Shown: one piece after another, positions 35,418-43,885 of the stretch
Position numbering within the stretch: the stretch's first letter is position 1
How the letters are laid out: every line of letters starts with the position of its first letter
Origin: Lutimaribacter_A marinistellae
GTDB taxonomy: Bacteria; Pseudomonadota; Alphaproteobacteria; Rhodobacterales; Rhodobacteraceae
NCBI RefSeq assembly: GCF_042648365.1
Contig: NZ_JBHRXI010000002.1
Span: 161,865 to 225,864, forward strand
Direction of reading: 5' to 3'
Length of the DNA: 64,000 bases
Translations under genes and position numbers: made by a program
Notes under the pieces: generated by a model
Seen by the model: only the letters and a program-made list of their open reading frames with translations
Told to the model about the DNA's origin: nothing
Database searches by the model: none

Positions 35418-36364
35418 GCCTTGCGGAATACGTGCGCATCCTTGGTCGCGGGCCGGGTCGGTCGCGCAGCCTGACCAGGGGCGAGGCGCAAGAGTCGATG
35501 CGGCTGATCTTGTCGGGCCACGCCGCCCCCGAAGCGATAGGCGCGCTGCTGATGCTGTTGCGCATGAAAGGAGAGACCGCGGCAGAGATCGCAGGCTTTG
35601 CCGATTCCGCCGCGGCGGTGTCCCCTGCCCTGCCCGCCATTGATCTGGACTGGCCCAGCTATGCTGCAGGTCGGACTCGTGGCCAGCCATGGTTCCTGTT
35701 GTCGGCAAAACTGGTCGCCCAAGCGGGGCATCGGGTGCTGCTGCATGGCTGGAATGGCGGCGACCCAAAGGTGCGTGCCGGGCTGGCAGATGCGGGAATC
35801 GGATTTGCCAAGAGCGTCGACGAGACCGCACATCTGCTCGACCGCGACGGGATAGCCTATCTGCCGCTCGAGTACTTGCACCCGCGATTGTTTCGACTGC
35901 TGAACCTGCGTGATGTGCTGGGCCTGCGGTCGTGCATCAACACGGTCTGCCGGATGCTGAACCCGGCCCGCGCAGGGGCGAGCGTGCAAGGCGTGTTCCA
36001 TCCCTCTTACCGCCTTCTGCAGGCGGAAGCAGCTGAATTGCGGGGCTGGTCTTCGCTCAGCGTGATCAAGGGCGCGGGTGGCGAGTTCGAACGCAACCCG
36101 GCCAAGGAATTGGCCGTGTTCGGCCTGCGGGATGGCCGGGTGTGGGACGCGACCCTTCCAGCCTTGCGCCGGGAAACGCTGCGACTGGCCGAAGCAAGCG
36201 ACCGCAGCTTGCCGGACCTTTGGGCCGGCGCGAGCACGACAGGGTTTGAGGCCACGCTCGTGACCGCGACCGCCGCGCTTGCGCTGGACACGCTCGGCCA
36301 TCGCGACTCCGATGTGCTGGCAAACGATCTTTGGACACATCGCCGCTCACGGCCCGCCGCCTGA
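35414..36364 (+). CDS. TrpD2-like glycosyl/phosphoribosyl transferase family protein
   Basis: A 316-residue protein of the nucleoside phosphorylase/anthranilate phosphoribosyltransferase-like fold (TrpD2/YbiB group). The N-terminal helical domain LTRGEAQESMRLILSGHAAPEAIGALLMLLRMKGETAAEIAGF is typical. The centre has YAAGRTRGQPWFL and VLLHGWNGGD, and further on LRDVLGLRSCINTVCRML. The PRPP-binding GTGGD motif of true TrpD is not seen. It overlaps nasA by ATGA. Homologues recur in alphaproteobacterial nitrate clusters, but their role is unknown; YbiB-type proteins bind nucleic acid, so a regulatory role is possible. Confidence 0.85.
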   Translation: MSLAEYVRILGRGPGRSRSLTRGEAQESMRLILSGHAAPEAIGALLMLLRMKGETAAEIAGFADSAAAVSPALPAIDLDWPSYAAGRTRGQPWFLLSAKLVAQAGHRVLLHGWNGGDPKVRAGLADAGIGFAKSVDETAHLLDRDGIAYLPLEYLHPRLFRLLNLRDVLGLRSCINTVCRMLNPARAGASVQGVFHPSYRLLQAEAAELRGWSSLSVIKGAGGEFERNPAKELAVFGLRDGRVWDATLPALRRETLRLAEASDRSLPDLWAGASTTGFEATLVTATAALALDTLGHRDSDVLANDLWTHRRSRPAA

Positions 36365-36377
36365 AAGGAGACCTGCC

Positions 36378-37460
36378 ATGAAAGCCTTTCCAATGTTCAT
36401 TCGCGATCTTTGCGACATGACCACGCCTGCAATCGTGGATCGCGATCGGCTGGTTGTTGCCATCGGGTCCGAAGGCACGTCACCGGTGTTGACGAGGGAC
36501 ATCAAGACGCGGCTTGAACAAATTCTGCCGCAAAACATCGGCGCGCTGGCGGGCCGACTGCGAAGATCGGTCAATGCGCGCGTACCGCGCGATGCGTGGG
36601 TTCAAGGGCAGGAACGCAAGGCCGCCCGCGCAATCAAGACAGCCATCGAGGCAGGGGGGCCGCCCGAAATCACCGCCACGGGCCATATCAGCCTCGTGGG
36701 CGCAGGACCCGGTGCGCGCGATCTGCTCACACTGCGCGCAGTCGAGCGGTTGCAAGAGGCGGATGTGATCTTTTACGACCGGCTGGTCGACGAAGACGTG
36801 CTCGAACTGGCGCGCCGGGATGCCGAACGTGTCTTTGTGGGAAAGCATGTCGGTGCACATTCCTGGCCGCAGGACCGCATCAACCAGATTATCGTTGCGG
36901 AAGCCGCCAAGGGAAAACGCGTGGTACGCCTCAAATCCGGTGATCCCGGGATTTTCGGTCGCGCGACCGAGGAAATCGACGCTGCGAATGCCGCCTCGAT
37001 TCCGATCGAGCTGGTCCCCGGTGTCACCGCGGCTACGGCCGCAGGCGCAGCGCTTGGGCAAAGCCTGACGCAAAGGGATGTTTCGGATGCGCTCATTTTC
37101 GCAACTGCCAGCGGCTGCGACACTGATCCCCTTCCCGATGTAACGCGCCTGAGCGCTCCGGGGACAACGATGGCGGTTTACATGGGCGTGCGCCACGCCG
37201 CGCGCATGGCTTCGGCCCTCATGGACAAGGGTCTACCGGCAGACGCATCGGTCGACATCGCGGCGGAGGTCTCGAAACCAGGCCAACGTCTTCTCAAAGC
37301 GACCTTGGAAACGTTACCGCAGATCATCGAAGCCGCCGGGTTACGGGGATGTGCGGTAATCATGATTACCTGGCCAAAGACGGACATCGCGCGAGAGCTT
37401 CAACCGCGTACGCTGCCGATTGACGGCCGCCATGTCGCAGGACGGGCCATGACGATCTGA
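36378..37460 (+). CDS. cysG: uroporphyrinogen-III C-methyltransferase with truncated CysG N-terminal domain
   Basis: A 360-residue protein. Residues about 110-350 are a full SUMT domain: GHISLVGAGPGARDLLTLRA, YDRLV, LKSGDPGIFGRATEEI, PGVTAATAAGAALGQSLTQRD. Before it lies only the second half of the CysG siroheme-synthase domain (TPAIVDRDRLVVAIGSEGTSPVLTRDIKTRLEQILPQNIGALA). The NAD-binding Rossmann half, about 100 residues, is missing: MKAFPMF is followed directly by the region equivalent to CysG residues about 125 on. The Shine-Dalgarno aaaggag (36364-36370) supports the start. It should methylate uroporphyrinogen III for siroheme; precorrin-2 oxidation and chelation would need another enzyme. 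Confidence 0.9.
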   Translation: MKAFPMFIRDLCDMTTPAIVDRDRLVVAIGSEGTSPVLTRDIKTRLEQILPQNIGALAGRLRRSVNARVPRDAWVQGQERKAARAIKTAIEAGGPPEITATGHISLVGAGPGARDLLTLRAVERLQEADVIFYDRLVDEDVLELARRDAERVFVGKHVGAHSWPQDRINQIIVAEAAKGKRVVRLKSGDPGIFGRATEEIDAANAASIPIELVPGVTAATAAGAALGQSLTQRDVSDALIFATASGCDTDPLPDVTRLSAPGTTMAVYMGVRHAARMASALMDKGLPADASVDIAAEVSKPGQRLLKATLETLPQIIEAAGLRGCAVIMITWPKTDIARELQPRTLPIDGRHVAGRAMTI

Positions 37461-37714
37461 CGGCTTGGTGCTTTGCCGCTTTCGTCACTGACTACGACTT
37501 CGCCAAATCTGTAGCAAAATCGACAATGCGCGAAGTACTACGGTCTTCCATACCTTCCACCATCCATCCCGCCTGATGCCGTTCTGAAACCCGGGGACGA
37601 CGTTAGCCATCAGCGCAGTTTCGGGGTGGGAGAGGTCTCATCGAATGAAGGATGCAGGCATCGGTGCTGGAAGTGAGGCGGTGGGGCATCAAGCACCACA
37701 CCGCCTCGATCGTT

Positions 37715-38143
37715 TCAGCGCACCGGTTGCGCAGTGGAAGGGCGAGACGCCGGTTGCCATATGCGGCGGCGAAAGGCTGCAAGGCAAAATGCGGCCACGA
37801 TCAGTTCCACCACGAGTGCGACGATGACGTTGCCGGACGGAGGGCCATCAACCGCGAGTCCGACGAACCGGCCAATCGGGAAGGCGATAAAAACCGTCAG
37901 CGCCGCCGCAATGGAAACGGGCAGGAGCGCATGCCGCCGGATGCCGAGCAACATCAGCAAGCCGAAACCGACAAGGCCGGCACCGGGCGCACGCAATTCG
38001 CTCAGCAGGTCGGCATCGTCGCCAAGGGCGATGCCATAACTGGCGTAGAAGGCGTGCGGCATGAACAGGATGGATGCACCGACGGCAAACGCGGTGAGGC
38101 CGGAGAGACCGAGCGCAATCTTCTCGAACAATGTGGGTTTCAT
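37715..38143 (-). CDS. DUF4345-type small membrane protein
   Basis: A 142-residue protein with four hydrophobic segments (IALGLSGLTAFAVGASILFM; GAGLVGFGLLMLLGI; VSIAAALTVFIAFPIGRFVGL; VIVALVVELIVAAFCLAAF) and a basic C-terminus. The start MKPTLFEK at 38143 is preferred over an upstream extension of 27 residues that overlaps the spacer. This four-helix pattern and the FMPHAFYASYGI phrase match DUF4345 as I know it; the function is unknown. It lies 25 bp downstream of the NmrA-like gene on the same strand. Confidence 0.75.
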   Translation of the reverse strand: MKPTLFEKIALGLSGLTAFAVGASILFMPHAFYASYGIALGDDADLLSELRAPGAGLVGFGLLMLLGIRRHALLPVSIAAALTVFIAFPIGRFVGLAVDGPPSGNVIVALVVELIVAAFCLAAFRRRIWQPASRPSTAQPVR

Positions 38144-38168
38144 GGCATGCTCCTTGCGTACGCTGATG

Positions 38169-38996
38169 TCAGGCGGCGCTTGTCCAAGTGCCGGTTCGTG
38201 CGGCGTCTCGGGCAAAATCCGCAAAATCGCGGGGGCCGCGGCCGAGTGCGCGCATCACGCCGTCGGTGACATGGGCATTGCGCCCGTCCAGTGTTTCGCG
38301 CGCGATAGCGGTGAACACGTCGGCCACATAGGGACCGGCTGCCTGCGCGATGTTCGCGTGGAACGCGTCGAAACTGATCGGGATATGCCGGACTTCTCTG
38401 CCGGTCGCCTGCGACAGTTCCGCTGCCATCTCTGCAAAGGTCATCACCCGCGGGCCCGTCACCTCGTAGAGTTCGCCTTTGTGCTTCTCGTCGGTAAGCG
38501 CCGCGACGACGACATCGGCGATGTCGTCAATATCGATGATGGGTTCGGCGACATCGCCACCGGGCATCGGCAGCACGCCGGCCAGGATCGGATCGCGCAA
38601 ATAGCCTTCGGAAAAATTCTGCGCGAACCAGGCGGCGCGAACGATGGTGAAATCGATTCCGGCATGCCGAACTACGTCTTCGCCCATGCGCGCATGTCTT
38701 TCGCCGCGGCCGGAAAGCAGAACGATGTGTTCGACGTCCACATCGCGCGCCGTCTCGCAAAGAGATTCAAGCTTTTCCACGGCACCGGGAAAAGCAAGAT
38801 CGGGGAAGTAAGTGACATAGGCAGCCCGGGCACCGCGCAGGGCTGGCGCCCAGGTCTCTGGTGCCTCCCAATCGAACGGCGTGGCGGAACTGCGCGAACC
38901 ATGGCGTACCGAAATCCCGCGCGCTTCGAGCCGGCTGGCGACACGGCGGCCGGTCTTGCCGGTTGCACCGATTACGAGAATGGGGCGATCTTGCAT
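38169..38996 (-). CDS. NmrA-like NAD(P)-binding protein
   Basis: A 275-residue atypical SDR. The N-terminal dinucleotide motif is ILVIGATGKTGRRVASRLEARG. Central VEHIVLLSGRGERHA and the region DFTIVRAAWFAQNFSEGYLRDPILAGVLPMPGGD are typical of NmrA/HSCARG-type proteins and QOR2-like reductases. It is followed by the DUF4345 gene and preceded, on the same strand, by an AraC regulator; these three probably form a stress-response unit. The substrate is unknown. Confidence 0.87.
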   Translation of the reverse strand: MQDRPILVIGATGKTGRRVASRLEARGISVRHGSRSSATPFDWEAPETWAPALRGARAAYVTYFPDLAFPGAVEKLESLCETARDVDVEHIVLLSGRGERHARMGEDVVRHAGIDFTIVRAAWFAQNFSEGYLRDPILAGVLPMPGGDVAEPIIDIDDIADVVVAALTDEKHKGELYEVTGPRVMTFAEMAAELSQATGREVRHIPISFDAFHANIAQAAGPYVADVFTAIARETLDGRNAHVTDGVMRALGRGPRDFADFARDAARTGTWTSAA

Positions 38997-39104
38997 TGGG
39001 TGTCTCCTTGACTTGAGTTTCGGTAGCCAAGGGATACCCGCGGGCGGGACGAACGGTATTGACCGGCGATGCCAGCCTTTTGACCGCCGTCGCCAGAACG
39101 CCTG

Positions 39105-40109
39105 TCAGCGATGGGCCATATCCTTACGGTAATTCGCGGGCGTCGTTCCGGCCCAGCGTTTGAACGCGCGGGTAAAAGAGCTCTGCTCGGAAAAGCCTGT
39201 GAGAAAGGCGATCTCTGTCAGGGAATGGCGGGCGTCACGCAACAACCCCTCTGCGAGACCGCGACGGGTCTCGTCGGTCAGGCTCTGAAAGTTCATCCCG
39301 TGCTCGGACAGGCGCCTGTGAAAGGACCGCGCACTCAGCCCGAGGCTGTGGGCGATCTCGGGCATCTTTGGCACTCCATCGCTGAGAGACTGGGCGATGG
39401 CGGCTTTGGCCCGCTCTATCAACTCGGGCTCGTGGGTGATCTCTGACAGTTCAGCGTCGAGATGCGTCATGAGATAGCGTGAGATGCCCTCGTCTCCGAG
39501 GATGTTGGGCCGGTCCAGTGTCTCGTCGGCATAGAGGAGGGCGTCAAGATGCGCCCCGAAGCGGACCGGACAACCGAACCAGTCTTCATGTGCAGCAATC
39601 GAGCGAGGCGCAGGATGCCGCAGCAGCACCTCCACAGGCGTGAGCGGCTCCGCGCAGACCTGCCTTGCGATGGAGACGGCGCTCGCCAGAGTTGTCTCGT
39701 TGGAAAGCCGCATCCCAAGGCGCCGCTCGCCCGCTCGACGCATGATAAAGAGGGTACCTTCGGTCGTTTCTTGCAGCTCGTATTCGACAACGCTGGTCCA
39801 CAGACGCGCATAACGTTCCACCCTCGCATAAGACGCCCTGAGCGTGGTCGCCGCCTTGAACGCCAGCCCAAGCGCGCCGTAGTCGTCAAGCCACATCGAG
39901 GCTCCTGTCCGCACCGGAAGGTCCGTCACGTCAATCCGTTCGGCGATCATTTCGAGCATGTCATAGTACCGCTCGGCAGGAACCATCTTCCCGGTGTCCA
40001 AAGGATCATCGAGAGTGAGACCGATGCTGGACAGTATCGATGCAGCATCAATTCCTTCGCCCGCTGCAGCGACCACCTTGCGTGCGAAAAGCGACGTCAC
40101 GTATCCCAT
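39105..40109 (-). CDS. AraC-family transcriptional regulator (OruR/ArgR-like)
   Basis: A 334-residue regulator. The N-terminal ligand-binding domain (about 10-210) is of the Arabinose_bd (PF12625) kind: DAASILSSIGLTLDDPLDTGKMVPAERYYDMLEM and ALGLAFKAATTLRASYARVERYARLW. The C-terminal double HTH is IAHSLGLSARSFHRRLSEHGMNFQSL...HSLTEIAFLTGFSEQSSFTRAFKRWAGTTPANYR. The start MGYVTSLF at 40109 is chosen; the GTG 57 bp upstream adds a non-conserved tail. It lies about 108 bp upstream of the NmrA-like gene, on the same strand, and probably activates it. Confidence 0.9.
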   Translation of the reverse strand: MGYVTSLFARKVVAAAGEGIDAASILSSIGLTLDDPLDTGKMVPAERYYDMLEMIAERIDVTDLPVRTGASMWLDDYGALGLAFKAATTLRASYARVERYARLWTSVVEYELQETTEGTLFIMRRAGERRLGMRLSNETTLASAVSIARQVCAEPLTPVEVLLRHPAPRSIAAHEDWFGCPVRFGAHLDALLYADETLDRPNILGDEGISRYLMTHLDAELSEITHEPELIERAKAAIAQSLSDGVPKMPEIAHSLGLSARSFHRRLSEHGMNFQSLTDETRRGLAEGLLRDARHSLTEIAFLTGFSEQSSFTRAFKRWAGTTPANYRKDMAHR

Positions 40110-40360
40110 ATCCAGCACTCTACGAGGCGCATGGCAGGCAGCCAAGCTTGCGGTGGATCTGGGCACGATGCAGTCGCTATCCGTGAATGAAATTGCCTGA
40201 ACGAGGGAACCCGATCCAACGCCGCACCCAACGCTTTTGCCGAAATCGTCCGTGATGGGGCCACCCGGTCATTCCCCGCATTCGGGCCCCTGTCGTGAAA
40301 TGATACGCATCCGTTTTCCAGATATGCAAATCTTTCTGAAACAACAGGGAGCTTTGCGAC

Positions 40361-41872
40361 ATGGGACCACTCCAGCCATTTTTCAGAGGCGTTTCGATGC
40401 AACTTCTGGCCGTTGCGGTCGGCATGGGCGTTGCCGCTACTCCCGTAACGGCCCAGTCGTTCAACGATACCGGAGATATCCTCGACCGGTCCGCCGAAAT
40501 CGAAGACATCGAGTACAAGATCATGGTGCAGCGCGCCACCCAGACGGCGATCTGGGGCATGCCTGCCACGGGCATGATCGACTTCCTCAAGGGCATCCGC
40601 CGCGACCTTGGGGGCGATTACAACGATGTTGTCTATCTGAACAAACCGATGGACTCGAAACACGGCTTTCTGACGGCCAATGACGTAACAGCCTATGCGT
40701 GGTCCTCGATGACGACGCAACCGGGGCCTCTCGTAATCGAGGTTCCGGCGGCCACCGACAAGGTCAACTATTTCGGTACAATCGTGAATGCCTGGGACGT
40801 ACCGATCGTCGATGTGGGCCCGGACGGGTTCGATGAAGGCGCCGGCGGCAAGTATCTTCTGCTTCCGCCCGGCTATGACGGCGAGATGTCGATCGAGGAC
40901 CTCACCAAGGCCGGGTATCTTCCTTTCGAGACCGATACCTACGAGTCCGGATTTTCATTTCGCCCCAAGTTGACCAACGGCGGGACGGATGCTGACGCTG
41001 CGGAATACGCTCAGACCATCAGGATCTATTATCTTTCAGAGGCCGACAATCCGCCCCCGAACACCTATCACGAAGCGTCCGAGGTGCCCTACGACTCGCT
41101 ACCTTACTACAACGAAACCTTCTTTCAGGACTTGAACGACTACGTTCAGAACAACCCGATCCGTCCTCAGGACAAGGTGATGGTGAACCTTCTCAAGGAT
41201 CTGGGGATCGAGAAAGGGAAGCCGTTCGAGCCAACCGAACGACAATTGCAGGCCATGGAAGAGGGCCTGTTGCTGGCCTACGCCTCGATGCAGCATTATT
41301 TCGTGACGCCGGGCAAAGCGATGATACCGCTTTGGGTCGACGAGAATGATGAACTCAAGTCGCAATGGCTGATATGGGACTTCGCCGAAGGTCAACCTGA
41401 GGCTGGTTTCCCATACGAGACAGATACAGAGGTGCTGGTCGATGCACGTGCCGGCGGCAGCTATTTCTGGATCACCTACCTGCCGAAACAACTCGGTGGC
41501 GGAACATTCTACCTGACCGGCCTGCGCGACAGCGACGGCGAGATGTACGACCACGATACCACGTACAAGCTGAGCGTACCGGCAGATACGCCAGCCGAAG
41601 ATTTCTGGTCCGTCATCGTCTACTCGATGGAGACGAAAAGCTTCATCCGAAATGTCGAACCTGTCGGGCTGTCCGAACGCGATGCCGACACCATGCAAGC
41701 CAATGACGATGGCTCCTATGACATCTATTTCGGCCCGGAAGCGCCGGAGGGCAAGGAAAGCAACTGGATCCCGACCACCGAACCCTACTTCCTTCTGTTC
41801 CGTCTCTACGGCCCGGAAGAGGGTTGGTTGGAGAGCGGCTGGATTTTGGGCGACCTCGAAAAAGTCGAATGA
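40361..41872 (+). CDS. DUF1254/DUF1214 domain protein, exported
   Basis: A 503-residue protein with an N-terminal signal (MQLLAVAVGMGVAATPVTAQ, from an internal methionine at residue 13). The DUF1254 domain occupies about 50-190 (GDYNDVVYLNKPMDSKHGFLTANDVTAYAWSSMTTQPGPLVIEVP) and DUF1214 the C-terminal quarter (VIVYSMETKSFIRNVEPVGLSERDADT...GSYDIYFGPEAPEGKESNWIPTTEPYFLLFRLYG). The function of the family is unknown. A decayed copy of the DUF1214 end lies directly downstream. Confidence 0.9.
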   Translation: MGPLQPFFRGVSMQLLAVAVGMGVAATPVTAQSFNDTGDILDRSAEIEDIEYKIMVQRATQTAIWGMPATGMIDFLKGIRRDLGGDYNDVVYLNKPMDSKHGFLTANDVTAYAWSSMTTQPGPLVIEVPAATDKVNYFGTIVNAWDVPIVDVGPDGFDEGAGGKYLLLPPGYDGEMSIEDLTKAGYLPFETDTYESGFSFRPKLTNGGTDADAAEYAQTIRIYYLSEADNPPPNTYHEASEVPYDSLPYYNETFFQDLNDYVQNNPIRPQDKVMVNLLKDLGIEKGKPFEPTERQLQAMEEGLLLAYASMQHYFVTPGKAMIPLWVDENDELKSQWLIWDFAEGQPEAGFPYETDTEVLVDARAGGSYFWITYLPKQLGGGTFYLTGLRDSDGEMYDHDTTYKLSVPADTPAEDFWSVIVYSMETKSFIRNVEPVGLSERDADTMQANDDGSYDIYFGPEAPEGKESNWIPTTEPYFLLFRLYGPEEGWLESGWILGDLEKVE

Positions 41873-41896
41873 TCCAATTCAATGCAGTGTAGAGCA

Positions 41897-42160
41897 TCAT
41901 TAGTACTCCACAGCGTGCAGACGCGATCGGTTCTTGAACCAAATCAGCAGTCGGGTGGTATCGACGCGAACCAGCCGGGACTCAAAGCAAATGAAGAGGG
42001 CAGCTTTGTCATCTGTTTCGCATCCGAGGCGCCGGACGGGTGGGAACACAAGTGAGCGCAGACCGTGCCGGGCCAAGGCTTCAACGTGATAATGCGCTCC
42101 TTGGAACGTCTGGAGCCTTGGTTCGACAAACTTGGCGCTCTGGAGATCCTGAGCTGTTAG
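41897..42160 (+). pseudogene. DUF1254/DUF1214 C-terminal relic
   Basis: One frame reads LVLHSVQTRSVLEPNQQSGG, then LKANEEGSFVICFASEAPDGWEHK, a TGA, then QTVPGQGFNVIMRSLERLEPWFDK to a TAG at 42158. This aligns with the last 85 residues of the intact gene just upstream (VIVYSMETKSFIRNV...DGSYDIYFGPEAPEGKESNW). The TGA falls where the conserved Trp of the ESNW motif sits, consistent with TGG to TGA. The N-terminal four fifths are absent. No ORF or start signal supports expression. Confidence 0.75.
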
Positions 42161-42285
42161 AGTAGCATCAAGCGTGTCCTCTTTTCGGGTCGCATCCCAA
42201 TCGACCCGATCGGTGGCACAATGGAAGGGCGGCGATTGGCTTTTGGAACCGCCTTTTCATCAGGAAAAGATGGAGAAACTGGAAA

Positions 42286-42786
42286 ATGAACAAGACCGCA
42301 ATCATCGGGATCCTCGCCGTCGCCGCCATAGGTATTGCCATTTTCGCTTTGACACGCCCCGAGCCAACTCCCCAGGAAAGACTGTCGGACGCTGTCGGAG
42401 AAGCTTCGGGAGCCGTGGAAGATGCAGTGAAGGCGCTTGGCGATGCGGCCAATGAGGCACGCGATGCCGCGGCTGACGAATTGCAAGCCGCTACCACCGA
42501 GCTTCAAGACAGCGCGATCAACATGGCTGCGACCGTAATGGAGCAAGTCAATTCATCGGCGCAGGAAACCAAGGAGGAGCTTCGCCGGCTGATGGAAGAG
42601 TGGAAATCTTCAGGCGTCGTGACCGAAGAAGGGATCAATTTCGACAACGCGCTCGCAACCGTCGAAGCCAGTAACCTTTCCGCGCGATCGAAAGACCTGA
42701 TCACAGAACTGCTCTCGTCCCTTCAGAGCCTTCCTGCAGAGGCAACCGCCAAACTGGCCGAACTCGAAGCGGCACTTGGCAACTGA
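42286..42786 (+). CDS. membrane-anchored, alanine-rich helical protein of unknown function
   Basis: A 166-residue protein with one N-terminal membrane helix (AIIGILAVAAIGIAIFAL). A long alanine-, glutamate- and aspartate-rich segment follows (SDAVGEASGAVEDAVKALGDAANEARDAAADELQAATTELQ) that should form a continuous amphipathic helix or coiled coil. The C-terminal third (LSARSKDLITELLSSLQSLPAEATAKLAELEAAL) is also helical. A ggaaaa Shine-Dalgarno-like stretch precedes the ATG. I do not recognise a family; it resembles apolipoprotein-like periplasmic stress proteins. It lies just before the IS6 element. Confidence 0.65.
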   Translation: MNKTAIIGILAVAAIGIAIFALTRPEPTPQERLSDAVGEASGAVEDAVKALGDAANEARDAAADELQAATTELQDSAINMAATVMEQVNSSAQETKEELRRLMEEWKSSGVVTEEGINFDNALATVEASNLSARSKDLITELLSSLQSLPAEATAKLAELEAALGN

Positions 42787-42847
42787 CCGGAACATTCGCC
42801 CTACGGACGGACGGCCGATGATCTCGCCGAAGCCCTGCAGTCCAAAC

Positions 42848-43657
42848 GGCATTGCCAAGTTGTTCGCGTTGTGCTTCTCGGATAGCGCGTTACCATAACC
42901 ATACCGACCTCATTGCCGCGACTGAAGGGCTTCCGTTTTCCTCGCGAAGCCATCGCCTATGCGGTGTGGGCATATCACCGGTTTGCTCTCAGCACGGCGG
43001 ATGTCGAGGACCTTTTGGCGGAGCGTGGCGTCATTTTCAGTCGTGAAGCGGTTCGTCTCTGGGTGAACCTCTTCGCGTCTCAGTTCGCGGCTTGCATCCG
43101 ACGCGACCGGCCTCGGCCGCACGACAAATGGCATATGGACGAAATGGTCGTCCCGATCAACGGCGTTAGAAATTGGCTGTGGCGTGCAATCGATGGCAAT
43201 GGAGATGTACTCGACATTCTGATCCAGCCTCGCCGCAACGCCAAAGCCGCCATGCGTTTCTTCGGCCGACTGGTTGCAGCTTATGGCGAACCGCGTGTCG
43301 TGGTCACGGGCAAGCTGCGCAGCTATACCAAGCCGATCAAGGCCATCACTCCGGACGCCGACCACCGGGCGCACAAGGGTCTTAACAACAGGATCGAAGG
43401 GTTACACCGGGCAACGCGAAAGCGAGAAAATATGATGGGTCGGTTCAAGTCACCACGCCAGGCACAACGATTTCTCGTCGCCAACGACCCAATCAGTACG
43501 ATCTTTCGTCCCCGCCGCTATCGCCTTTCCGCTCTCTCCTACCGCCATGCCAGAGCCGACGCGTTCAAACTGTGGGAAGGTTATGCTGCCGAAATATCGG
43601 CCTGATTGCGCGATTCTCACGCTTGTTCCAATCCACTGCAGATAACTTGGCAATGCC
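42848..43657 (+). mobile_element. complete IS6-family insertion sequence, 810 bp
   Basis: A perfect 14-bp inverted repeat, GGCATTGCCAAGTT, bounds the element (left 42848-42861, right 43644-43657 as the complement). Length and a single transposase gene fit the IS6 family. The 8-bp flanks (gtccaaac on the left, cctggacg on the right) do not match, so no target duplication remains; the ends may have recombined with another copy. The right end cuts a small minus-strand gene. Confidence 0.88.
42913..43605 (+). CDS. IS6-family transposase, likely catalytically dead
   Basis: A 230-residue DDE transposase starting at TTG. Family marks are FRFPREAIAYAVWAYHRFALS, the first catalytic Asp in WHMDEMVV, and the catalytic Glu in NNRIEGLHRATRKRE. 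The second catalytic Asp, normally in VVTDKLRSY, is Gly here (VVTGKLRSY; codon GGC, one base from GAC). That substitution should abolish activity. Otherwise the gene is full length with no frameshift. Confidence 0.92.
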   Translation: MPRLKGFRFPREAIAYAVWAYHRFALSTADVEDLLAERGVIFSREAVRLWVNLFASQFAACIRRDRPRPHDKWHMDEMVVPINGVRNWLWRAIDGNGDVLDILIQPRRNAKAAMRFFGRLVAAYGEPRVVVTGKLRSYTKPIKAITPDADHRAHKGLNNRIEGLHRATRKRENMMGRFKSPRQAQRFLVANDPISTIFRPRRYRLSALSYRHARADAFKLWEGYAAEISA

Positions 43658-43802
43658 CCTGGACGGTTTCGAACATGAGGCCGGCGCGCTCGATCAGGCG
43701 GCGCGGCACCGTGGCATTGGTCTGGGACCATTCGCGCGAAAAACAGATGGAGCGCTCTTCGAGGTAAAGAGCATAGTCTGCAGTATTCTTCTCGATCTTC
43801 AT
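43617..43802 (-). pseudogene. small gene truncated by IS6 insertion
   Basis: The frame starts at 43802 behind a strong Shine-Dalgarno (AAGGAAG) and reads MKIEKNTADYALYLEERSIC followed by FSREWSQTNATVPRRLIERA. At 43657 it runs into the IS6 right end, and the last 15 residues are encoded by IS sequence. The native C-terminus is lost. I do not recognise the family. The remaining 48 native residues are well formed, so the interruption is probably recent. Confidence 0.6.
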
Positions 43803-43885
43803 GTTGTTCTTCCTTTTCCTTGCCGGGAAGGGTTTCCGGCTGCTCTTGCCCCTTCCTGTAGAAGATGAATCCACCCCTGAACTGA

